Below are positions 23,210-33,600 of a stretch of DNA of 64,000 bases, piece by piece. The notes beneath the pieces are model-generated. The model worked only from the letters and a program-made list of their open reading frames with translations. It was not told the DNA's origin and ran no database searches. Origin of the DNA: Taeniopygia guttata (taxonomy: Eukaryota; Chordata; Aves; Passeriformes; Estrildidae); contig NC_133025.1 of NCBI RefSeq assembly GCF_048771995.1, forward strand, positions 1,736,001 through 1,800,000, written 5' to 3'. Position numbers and translations under genes: made by a program. Within the stretch, counting starts at the first letter, position 1; each line of letters starts with the position of its first letter.

Positions 23210-23940
23210 GCGAGAGCTGGGAATGTTCCCCTGGAGAGGAGAAGGATCCAGGGAGAGCTTCCAGCACATTCCAGGGCCTGAAGGGGCTCCAGGAGAGCTG
23301 CAGAGGGACTGGGGACAAGGCCTGCAGGGACAGGACACAGGGAATGGCTCCCACTGCCAGAGAGCAGCCATGGATGGGATCTTGGGAATGAGGAATTCCT
23401 GGCTGGGCTGGGATTGTCAGAGCAGCTGGGGCTGCCCCTGGATCCCTGGAATGCCCAAGGAAGGACTGGAGCACCCTGAGATCATGGCAGGTGTCCCTGG
23501 AATGAGCTTTGAGGTCCCTTCCCACCCAAACCATTCCGGGATTCTGGGATCAAGCAGGCCCAGAATCCATCCCGAGGGATTTTTATGGAAGTTGGGGATG
23601 GCAAAGGGAAGGGAGACCCTTCCTGGAGTTCCGAGATTCCCAGTGAAGCCTCCAAATCCCAAAATTCCTTCCTGGAGCAGAGTCAGAGTGGGGATGGATC
23701 CAATGCCAGGCTGGGAGAGCTGGGAATGGAGGGAATTCCCTGGGAAAGGGAGATTGGGGTGGGATTTTGGGAATGAGGAATTCCTGTCTGGGCTGGAATT
23801 GCCAGAGCAGCTGGGGCTGCCCCTGGATCCCTGGAATGTCCAAGGCCAGGCTGGAGCAGCGTGGGACAGTGGGAGATGTCCTGGACACTGGATGGGATTT
23901 AAGGTCCCTTCCTACCCAACCATTCCATGATTCCATGGTT
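23210..23940 (+). mobile_element. Composite CR1 LINE fragment, inverted relative to 1085-2060
   Basis: Plus orientation: body from 'gggaatgttcccctggagag', tail at about 23510-23545, junction 'gagggatttttatggaagtt', second body, second tail ending 'accattccatgattccatgg'. Same module order as the copy at 1085-2060 on the opposite strand. Confidence 0.85.
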
Positions 23941-25470
23941 TGCTGCAGGATTTTGGATGGTTTTTCAATCCAGTCCTCACTGAACTGCCTTGGCCAAGAA
24001 AACCCCAAAATTTTGCAGTTTTGGGGTTTTGGGAGCTCCCAGTTTTGGCTGTGAGCTCCCTGTGCCCCAGGGCTACGGAATCACTTCTTGTTCTGCCAAA
24101 ATCCAGAAAATCATGAAAATCTGAACGTGAAAATCTGGAGCCTTGGAAGAGCTGCTGATCTTCAGCTGGAGGATCCCGCTCCGTGGAAATGCTTCCTAAA
24201 AAGCTTTGGAATTTGAGGCTCCCTGAATCTGAATTACTCACCCTGAGCTGCTTGGTGTAATTCATCCAATTTAATCAACAAAACCCTTGGCTCTTCCATG
24301 GCTCCAAACTGGGACAAAATCCCATTTTCTGTGCAGGGAAAGGGCTCTGAGGAGGAACCTGCTGAGGCAAAAGGCTCTGGAAGTAGAAGGCAACAAAAAT
24401 TAATCAGGACAAATGTTAATTCAGGAGTTTTATTGTCTTGTGAAAACCCAAATCTTCACTCACTTCCTACCCCCCTTCAGCTGGTTCTCAGTAATTCTCA
24501 TTTTTGCTGATGGCTCCTCGCTGGGTTGTTTAAATCCACTTGCAAATCAAATAATTTTGATTCAACCACATTTTATTTAAAAAAGCCCCAACTCTGAACT
24601 GGTTTTGCTCCCAATTTCCCTCTGAACTTTTCACAAAATCCCTCTTCTAAATAATTCACCAGTCCTACAACACAGACAATATTATCAAATGCCCTGGTGC
24701 TTCCACACCTCAATTAAATCTATAAAATTAATGGAAGATACAATTCCACGGTAGAAAAAAAATCTCCACCATTTCCCAACTGAGAGTGCCCGGGGAAATA
24801 ATTTCTGGCTTTGGGAAACACAGAAATTGCTTTTTAATAAAGTTATAAATAAATAACCCTTTTTTTTTTTTTTTTTTTTTTGAGAGTTAATCAGAAATGG
24901 ATTCAGCAATAATATTTGATAGATTTTGAAGAGCAAGAGATGGAAAAGCAGGGTTAGGAAGAGTCAGTGTGACAGAACAGAAATCGGGATGGATGTGGCC
25001 GTCAGGGGTTCGTGTTTGTCTGTCCAGGTGGGATTCGAGGCAGGACAGGAGAAGACCCCAACTTGGCCTTGCTGGATTTCCTCAGGAGGTTCTCACCAGC
25101 CTCTGCAGGAATTAGAGAAGGAAAGAGGGATTTTATTCCAATGAAAAGTGAAGATTTACCACAGATTTCCAGTGGTTTTGGGGGAATATCTTGACTTCAT
25201 CCACTCTAATCAGTCACTGTTTTTGTTTTTTTTTTTTAATATTTGGAATTCTGGAAGTGTCCAGCATTGGGTGGGGCTTGGAGCAATATGGGATGGTGGG
25301 AATTGTCCCCCACCATGGCAGGGATGATTTTGTGTAGGAATCCAGGGCTTCCCTCTGGCTGCCCTGGCAGGTCTGGGACCGTGGCAGGGGTCAGGAACCC
25401 CCCTGGACAGAGCCCCCAGAGACACTGGCTGTGATCTCTGTCCATGGAAAAGAGTTTTCAATCTTACAGG
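23941..25470. other. Intergenic sequence between SLC35B4 and LRGUK
   Basis: No coding exon recognised. A poly-T run (24859-24881) next to 'gagagttaatcag' is the only simple repeat. Confidence 0.5.
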
Positions 25471-25479
25471 ATCAATTAC

Positions 25480-25950
25480 AAGCTCTGAGTGTTTGATATA
25501 AGGAATAATTAAATGTGGCACGGGTGCAAAAGTAAAATTTTAGGTTTCTAGATAATGGGTCCAAAGGGGACAAGATGGAGGAAATTGGGTGTGTCTTGTC
25601 CTTTTTCTCCTTCTTCATGCCCTCCATGTTTCACTGTGCTGTTGGCATTTTTCTGTTGGTTCAGGCTGGGGACACACTGTCCAACGTAGGTGACAGATAT
25701 TGGCACGTTATTGTAAATCCAGCACAGGTAGTTTGTGGTATTTAATGTTTGTAACATCCCACTGAGGGCAGAGCCCCACACGCTGCCCTGCAGGACAGAG
25801 CTGCGGCAGGGCAGCAGAACATGTTAGAGATAAACAGAATAAACAACCTTGAAACCAGCACAGACCAATTATGGCTCTTCTTTAAGAGAAACGGGGCTGA
25901 CAGACAGAGACTTTCTGCAATCTCGGGATCATCAACACCTCAGATTCCGA
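25480..25950. mobile_element. LTR-like ERV fossil
   Basis: A block with 'gacaagatggaggaaattgg' upstream and 'cagaataaacaaccttg' (poly-A signal) downstream has the U3-R-U5 layout of an avian ERV LTR. Family uncertain (ERVL- or ERVK-like). Borders approximate. No intact internal genes. Confidence 0.4.
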
Positions 25951-26094
25951 CAATTTTGAAGATCCCTCCCAAGCTGTTGGAACTCAAAATGTCCCTCAGA
26001 CATTTTTGGAGGTTCCAGGCCCAGGTCAGAAGCATTTGAGACCCTGGCAGGCAGCTGGAAACAGCTGTGATTTTGGGTTTGAGCCATGGAATGA

Positions 26095-26450
26095 TTTACC
26101 AACCTTGCAGGAAGAACAAGGAGTCACAAAAGTTTAGATATTAGAGTAGAAGTCACAAAATAGAGGGAAGAATTTTTGAGTGCTGTACAGGGGGGTTTTA
26201 GTTTTGTACATGGGGGTCAGAAGTTTTAAGATGGAGGGATTTGGCCCTGCCCTGTCCTCCCTCTTTCTCCTTCCTTACTTCCATGCTCTTGGTGATGTTG
26301 GCACCGACCTTTTGAGGTGTCCACTCCTTTTCCAGCTGCTCTGGCTTTTCCAGGGAGGTGCCTCCGAGGGATGGGAAACTTGGTCCACACAACTTGTTCT
26401 GCTCTGGCAGGAGCTGCACCAGGTGGGACAGAAAAGCGTCCCCTGAGACG
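26095..26450. mobile_element. Second LTR-like ERV fossil fragment
   Basis: Contains 'tttaagatggagggatttgg' and pyrimidine-rich 'cctccctctttctccttcc', the same arrangement as the block 500 bp to the left. Likely a related degraded LTR. Borders approximate. Confidence 0.3.
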
Positions 26451-27450
26451 CCCAAATTCCCTGGAGCTGCGGGGAGAAATAAAAATCTGCTTTAAAAGAG
26501 GAGGAAAAAAGGAAATTCATCGTGTCCGACAGAGGTGCTGATGTTTCACCTCCAAAGCTCAGCTGAGAAATGAACCCCAGCACTTCCCATGCCACAAAAC
26601 CCCATCCCAAATCCCCTCAGAACTTTGGGAGATTCCCAAAGGCAACACCCACAACTCTCAATTTGTGTTGCTTGACTTAATTAATCAAGAATTTAATTAA
26701 TCAGGGCCAATAACGAGGTCCAGCAGCAGATCGGGGTTGGAGCTCCTTGGATTGCAATTCCCAAACTTATGGAGCAGCACTGCAAGGAAGAATTCCAAGT
26801 AAATAAATTTTAAAAATTCCTTCAAAAGTTTGCTGTAAACCCCAGGGAGAGCAAAAACCTCGAGGAGCACCTCTGGGTTGTTGTATCTCCTGCAGAAAAA
26901 AAAATCCAAATTTCTTCACTGCAGAAAATCCAGAGCCAAAATCTGAGTGCTCAGACCCCACTGGAGCTTCCTCTGATAAAAACTTCCCATTTCCATCCAG
27001 ATTTCATCCATTATTCCAAAGAAAGCAAGGAAAAGGCCTTAGAATGGTTGTTTTTTTTTTTTTTTGTTAATATTATGAAGATTATTTTTTTAATATGAAA
27101 AAATGTTTTTTTTTGTGGTTCTTATGAATGGCTGGTAGTTGTTCAGTGAAATTTGTAATTGTGATTTTTTTTTTTAAATAAGTTTTAAATTTATTTTTTA
27201 AAAGTTTTTTTGTTGTGTTTATGGATTATGTTTTGATCGATCAAAGATTTCTCTGGCACTGCTTCAGACATTCCAGAATGTCTCTGGTCTGAGGCAGCTC
27301 AGAGATTTAGGATTGATGGATTGATGGATTTATGAATCTGGGAGGGAGTTCAAAGATTATCCACCCTGACCTCATCCATGGTGCAGAAATCCAAAATAAT
27401 TCCACCCTGTCCTTCCTGCAAGGAGTAAAAATGTGGTGTAAAAACATGGA
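26451..27450. other. Intergenic, nothing recognised
   Basis: AT-rich, with T-runs at 27049-27180. No gene or array supported. Confidence 0.5.
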
Positions 27451-27451
27451 A

Positions 27452-27552
27452 ATTCCATGAGAAATGGGGAATTTTTTGCTACCAGAGGTATTGGCAAAGC
27501 TTTAGAGAATTCCGTCACTGCCTTCAAGGGGAAGGAATATTTTATCATGGAA
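27452..27552. repeat. Leader repeat copy 1
   Basis: About 100 bp containing 'aattttttgctaccagaggt' and 'cactgccttcaaggggaagg'. It recurs almost unchanged at 29104-29201. It leads straight into the ATTTTATCC array. Confidence 0.92.
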
Positions 27553-28115
27553 AAGGGAATATTTTATCCTAGAAAAAAGAACATTTTATCCTGGAAAAAG
27601 GAACATTTTATCCTGTGAAATAATTTTTTTTTTCCTAGAAAATGAACATTTTATCTGGTGAAAGGAATATTTTATCTTGGAAAATAAATATTTTGTCCCA
27701 GAAAAAAAAAAAAAAATTATCCCAGAAAACGAACATTTTATCCTCTGAAAGGAACATTTTATCCTGGAAAAGGAATATTTTATCCTGGAAAAAGGAATAT
27801 TTTATTCCACGAAAGGAATACTTTATTCTGGAAAAGGAACATTTTATCCTGGAAAAAGGAACATTTTATCCTGTGAAATGACTATTTTTTCCTAGAAAAT
27901 GAACATTTTATCTAGTGAAAGGAATATTTTATCTTGGAAAATAAACATTTTGTCACAGAAAATAAATATTTTATCCCAGAAAATGAACATTTTATCCTCT
28001 GAAAGGAACATTTTATCCTCTGAAAGGAACATTTTATCCTGGAAAAAGGAATATCTTATTCCATGAAAGGAATACTTTATTCTGGAAAAGGAACATTTTA
28101 TCCTGTGAAAGGAAT
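27540..28115. repeat. ~21-bp minisatellite (GGAACATTTTATCCT)
   Basis: About 27 units of 'gaaaaaggaacattttatcc' with CCTGTGAAA, CCTCTGAAA and CCACGAAA variants. Purine-rich on plus. Confidence 0.93.
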
Positions 28116-28169
28116 TGAGATGTCCTAGGTGCTTAGAAGGAATAAAACCTCCCTCTCTTTCCTGCTTTT

Positions 28170-28940
28170 TCCAGGACACTTCCAGGGAGGTTCCAAAATT
28201 CCATATCCAGAGAAAGATCCACTCTCTTGCTTAAAGGCACCACGGGGTTCAGCACTTGGTGCAATTTAAGGACCACAAATTTCAAAATTTTTTTGTTAAA
28301 TTCTTGAAGAATTTCAAGCTCATGATATCTCCTAAATGCCACCAGTACCGTCCTGCTGAATCATCTCCAACCTGGTCTTGGACACTTCCAGGGAGGTTCC
28401 AAAATTCCAAATCCAGAGCAAGATCCACTCTCTTGCTTAAAGGCACCACGGGGTTCAGCACCTGGTGCAATTTAAGGACCACAAATTTAAAAATTTTTTG
28501 GTTCAATTCTTGAAGAATTTCAAGCTCATGAGATCTCCCAAATGTCACCAGCACTGTCCTGCTGAATCATCTCCAACCTGGCCTTGGACACGTCCTGGGA
28601 GGTTCCAAAATTCCAAATCCAGAGAAAGATCCATTCTCTGGCTCAGAGGCACCTTGGGGTTCAGCACCTGGTGCAATTTATGGACCACAAATTTCAAGAT
28701 TTTTTGGTTCAATTCTTGAAGAACTTCAAGCTCATGAGATCTCCTAAATGCCACCAGTACTGTCCTGCTGAGTCCTCTCCAACCTGGTCTTGGACACTTC
28801 CAGGGAGGTTCCATAATTCCAGAGAAAAATCCACTCTTGCTCAGAGGCAACTCAGTGCAATTTAAGGACCACAAATTTCAAGATTTTTTGGTTGAACTCT
28901 TGAAGAACTTCAAGCTCATCGTCTCTCCCAAACGCCACTC
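28170..28940. repeat. ~205-bp tandem repeat, four units
   Basis: Units begin at about 28173, 28380, 28585 and 28793 with 'ttggacacttccagggaggt' and include 'gcaatttaaggaccacaaat'. The start of each unit resembles minus-orientation CR1 3' sequence (ccaacctgg-cttggacacttccaggga), so this is a second CR1-bearing satellite. Confidence 0.9.
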
Positions 28941-29103
28941 GGCAGGAACCGTGCTAATCATGCAGAGAGAGAATAAATCTGATTTTTACGCCACATTTCT
29001 CACTCCAATTCTTGTTTTCCACACCTGCGCCGAGTTTCTCTCAGCACCTTTTGCCCTTCAAAGAAAACTCTTGAAAATCCCTTTTTGTGGGTAAAATAAA
29101 ACC

Positions 29104-29201
29104 ATTCCATGAGAAACGGGGAATTTTTTGCTACCAGAGGTATTGGCGAAGCTTTAGAGAATTCTGTCACTGCCTTCAAGGGGAAGGAATATTTTATCAT
29201 G
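29104..29201. repeat. Leader repeat copy 2
   Basis: Same ~98 bp as 27452-27552, differing at a few positions, but here followed by an entirely different array (GTTCCAAGAGAGGGG). Confidence 0.92.
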
Positions 29202-30165
29202 AAGTTCCAAGAGAGGGGAAGTTCCAGGAGAGGGGAAGTTCCAGGGGAGGGGAAATTCCAGGGGAGGGGAAATTCCAAGACAGGGAAAGTTCCAGGAGAG
29301 GGGAAGTTCGAAGAGAGGGGAAGTTCCAAGAGAGGGGGAGTTCCAGGAGACGGGAAATTCCAAGAGAGGGGAAATTCCAAGAGAAAGGAAGTTCCAAGAG
29401 AACGGAAGTTCCAGGGGAGGGGGAGTTCCAAGAGAGGGGAAATTCCAAGACAGGGGAAGTTCCAAGAGAGGGGAAATTCCAAGACAGGGGAAGTTCCAAG
29501 AGAGGGGAAATTCCAAGAGAAGGGAAGTTCCAGGAGAGGGGGAATTCCAAGAGAAAGGAAGTTCCAAGAGAATGGAAGTTCCAAGAGAAAGGAAGTTCCA
29601 AGAGAGGGGAAATTCCAAGAGAGGGGAAGTTCCAAGAGAAAGGAAGTTCCAAGAGAACGGAAGTTCCAGGGGAGGGGGAGTTCCAAGAGAGGGGAAATTC
29701 CAAGAGAGGGGAACTTCCAGAAGAGGGGGAGTTCCAAGAGAAAGGAAGTTCCAGGAGAGGGGAAATTCCAAGAGAACGGAAGTTTAAAGAGAACGGAAGT
29801 TCTAAGAGAGGGGAAATTCCAAGAGACGGGAAATTCCAAGAGAGGGGAACTTCCAGAAGAGGGGGAGTTCCAAGAGAGAGGAAGTTCCAAGAGAGGGGAA
29901 GTTCCAGGAGAGGGGAAGTTCAAAGAGACGGGAAATTCCAAGACAGGGGAAGTTCCAAGAGAACAGAAGTTTAAAGAGGATGGAAGTTCCAAGAGAGGGG
30001 AAATTCCAAGAGACGGGAAATTCCAAGAGAGGGGAACTTCCAGAAGAGGGGGAGTTCCAAGAGAACGGAAGTTCCAGGAGAGGTGAAGTTCCAAGAGAAC
30101 GGAAGTTCCAGGAGAGGGGAAATTCCAGGAGAACGGAAGTTCCAAGAGAACAGAAGTTCCAAGAC
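29200..30165. repeat. 17-bp purine-rich minisatellite
   Basis: About 57 units of 'gttccaagagaggggaa' and close variants. Almost pure purine on plus apart from TTCC. Three units equal 51 nt, so long open frames run on both strands; these are artefacts. Confidence 0.95.
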
Positions 30166-30339
30166 AGCGTCTGGCCCCTTGGAGACCCCTTATCAGGGCG
30201 CTCCAAGGTGGGCTGGAACAAGACTTGGGCCAATGGGGTCACAGACACCTGATGCTTCAGGGGAGGGTTACAGGTGTGGGATGAACCAATCATTGGGGTG
30301 AGATCCAACATTCCATTTGACTTTTGGACCTACCTGTAG

Positions 30340-30480
30340 GTAAGGGCATTGTCCAACCAGAAGAGGGGATTGTTTTCATCCTGGCTGTACTTTTGTAAAT
30401 CTTTTGCCAGGCCATCATATTTATTCATCCTCCCCAACAATCGGGATGTTGATGGTTTCAGTTCATCCCACCCCAAAAGG
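30340..30480 (-). other. Unrecognised short open frame beyond the LRGUK stop
   Basis: In a frame different from LRGUK, the minus strand stays open through ELKPSTSRLLGRMNKYDGLA and on to NNPLFWLDNALTYR, ending near CTACAG|GTAGGT. The composition is protein-like. I do not recognise it. It could be a fossil of a virus-like element, an unrelated exon, or chance. The flank 30165-30335 also looks like degraded mobile-element sequence. Confidence 0.25.
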
Positions 30481-30483
30481 AGC

Positions 30484-30610
30484 TCACCTGCTCTCGGGGG
30501 CAGCCCGGGGCACGTTCAGCTCCTGGTGGCCTCTCCTGGTCCTTGAGGACAGAGGTGGGAGCGGCTTTGGGAGCTGCAGGTGGGAACAGCCGGAGTCGGG
30601 ATCCACATCC
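30484..30610 (-). CDS. LRGUK: LRGUK tail exon (3), possible last exon
   Basis: Acceptor TTTCAG|GGAT. Encodes [20 protein letters not shown] and on to [10 protein letters not shown], then TGA at 30486-30484. The same place reads AGAGCAG|GTGAGC, a perfect donor (exon end 30488), so the gene may instead splice on to an unseen exon. An AATAAA lies 59 nt past the stop (30425-30420), which fits termination here. Confidence 0.7.
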
Positions 30611-33600
30611 CTGAAACACCCAAAAATAAAGTTCTGGTCACACCGGGAACACAGAGCAGCAGAGGGCAACTTAGAGAGAAATTGAGATTTATTTTTTTTA
30701 TTTAGCACAGCCCAAATGAGGTGAGGATAATCAGAAATTGGGATATTATTATTATTATTATTATTATTATCATCATCATCATCATCATCATTATTATTAT
30801 TATTTAGCACAGCTCAAGTGCGGCGAGGTTCATCAGAAATTGAGAATTTTTTTTGTTTTTATTATTTAGCACAGCCCAAGTGAGCTGAGGTTCATCAGAA
30901 ATTGAGATTTTATTATTATTATTATTTAGTACAGCTCAAGTGGGGTGAGGTTAATCCAAAATCGAGATTTTTTATTATTATTATTTAGCACAGTTCACGT
31001 GGGGTGAAGTTCATTAGAAATTGAGATTTTTTTATTACTATTATTTATCACAGCCCAAGTGGGGTGAAGTTAACCAGAAATTGAGATTTTTATTTTATTA
31101 TTTAGCACAGCTCAAGTGGGGTGAAATTAACCAGAATTTGAGATTTTTAAATTATTATTTAGCACAGCCCAGGTGAGGTGAGTTTCATCAGAAATTGAGA
31201 CTTTTTTTCTATTATTATTTATCACAACCCAAGTGAGGTGAGATTAATCATAAACTGAGATTTTAAAAAATTATTATTTAGCACAGCCCAAGTGGGGTGA
31301 AGTTATCCAGAAATTGAGATTTTTAAATTATTATTTAGCACAGCCCAGGTGAGGTGAGTTTCATCAGAAATTGAGAATTTTTTTTATTATTATTTTGCAT
31401 AGCCCAAGTGGGGTGACATTAATCAGAAATTGAGATTTTTAAAATTTTTTTTTTAATTTAGCACAGCCCAAGTGGGGTGAGGTTCATCAGAATTTGAGAT
31501 TTTTTTTTTTCAATTTTTTTTTTTAATTTATCACAGCCCAAGTGGGATGAGGTTAACCCCTCTCCTTGTGGAATAGCTCCCAAAGTGAAGAATTTGTTTT
31601 AAAACAACTAAAAACCAACAATTCTGGTAAATTTTTGTGGACACCACTTCATTTCCAGATTTAAACCCAAGAGAAGCAGCGAAATGAGAGAAACCCTTAA
31701 TAAAATGCTGAGCTAAGAAGTTTTAGAGGTCTTTTCCCACCCTAATGATGCTCTAAATCTGTGATTCTGAAAAATTAAATTAATTAAAACCACGCAAACA
31801 ACCGCTGAAATCAGTCAGGGCAATGAGACATCCAAACGACTTTAATTCCACCTGCACGCAGCCAGAGGCAAGGAATAATTTGAATTTCAGGATCCAAATT
31901 GATGCAGATCAGCCTGCAGGGTTGCCATAAATAAAAGAAGTTGGATTTTTGTGTGACACCGCCTCGAATTTTCTGCCAGGCTCAGGAAAACTGAGCAATA
32001 TATTTCTGTTCAAATTAAAAATATGCAATAAGGAGATTAATCTTTTAATATTTGCTGATGCCCCAGAAGGTTTTCAGTGCTGGAGGAAGTTTATTGCTAT
32101 TTTTGGCAGCAGGTTTAGATATTTTTCGTAAGATTTTGATTTATTTTTAATTAAAATAGGCTTCTCTGGCCTCTACCAGTTCTGGTCACGGGCAGGTATT
32201 TCTGCTGGGTGAGCTGGAAATGATGAAATACTAAAATTACTGAATTTTTTTTCTCATTTCATGACAGAAAAAATGCCTGGATTTTTATATATTATATTAT
32301 ATTATATTTATAATATAATATAATATAATATAATATAATATAATATAATATAATATAATATAATATAATATAATATAATATAATATAATATAATATAATA
32401 TAATATAATATAATATAATATAATATAATATAATATAATATAATATTACGTAACGTAACGTAACATAATATAATTAATACAATTAATATAATATACTATA
32501 TACATATATTTTATATTATATATTATATAATATATAAAATATATATTATACATAATCTATATAAAATTTTATATATATATACACATATATATATTTAATA
32601 TTTAATATATAATATTTTATATATAATATATATAAAAATCTGCTTTGCACTGATAACTCTTTTTAACCAGAGGAATCAGGACCCAAATCCTCAACAAAAA
32701 ATCCTAAATAAAATCTTAAATAAAACACTGCTCAGAACATTGATGCAGATAAAATCTGGTACAACAGCTAAAAAAAATATAAAATCTTCCATTGTGGAAA
32801 ATTTTAGCTGATCAAATTATTATTTCCATGTGCTAAAAATACACAGAATCTTTTACCTGTATAATTCATGAATTTGGGCTTTTGAAATGATAATCTTTGT
32901 AAAATATTTGGTTTTGGTTGCTTCAGGTTTCCTGCAAAGCCCTGAGAGCAGAGTTTCCTGTTATTTCCCCAAATAAAAATTAAATTTAAATACAAATTTA
33001 AAGAAATAAAAATTAAGATTAATCAGATTTTATCCATTTGATTCTCTTCATTGGTTCCACAGAATGGTTTGGGTAGAAGGGACCTCAAAACTCCCGTGGG
33101 CAGGGACACCTAAATCAACAATGAAATCAGAATTAAATCAAGAATGAAATCTTGATTTAACTCTGAATTAATTCTTGATTTAACTCTTGATTTAATTCTG
33201 ATTTAATTCTTGATTTAACTCTTGATTTAATTCTGATTTAATTCTTGATTTAACTCTTGATTTATTTATGATTTCATTCTTGATTTAATTCTGATTTCAT
33301 TCTTGATTTAACTCTTGATTTAATTCTGAATTAATTCTTGATTCAACTCTTGATTTAATTCTGATTTAACTCTTGATTTAATTCTGATTTAACTCTTGAT
33401 TTAATTCTGATTTCATTATTGAATTAATTCTGAATTCATTCTTGCTTTAATTCTGAATTAATTCTGATTTAATTCTGATTTCATTCTTGATTTAACTCTT
33501 GATTTAATTTTGATTTAATTCTTGATTTAATTCCGATTTAATTCTGAATTAACTCTTGATTTAACTCTTGATTTAATTCTGATTTAACTCTTGATTTAAT

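Noticed and set aside
25480-26450. A coding gene between SLC35B4 and LRGUK
   Set aside because: The frames are short, and the sequence has the layout of LTR remnants with poly-A signals, not exons.
29000-30145. Long open frames on both strands (KFQERGSS and LLELPLSWNFPS type repeats)
   Set aside because: Artefact of the 17-bp purine array; 51-nt triple period.
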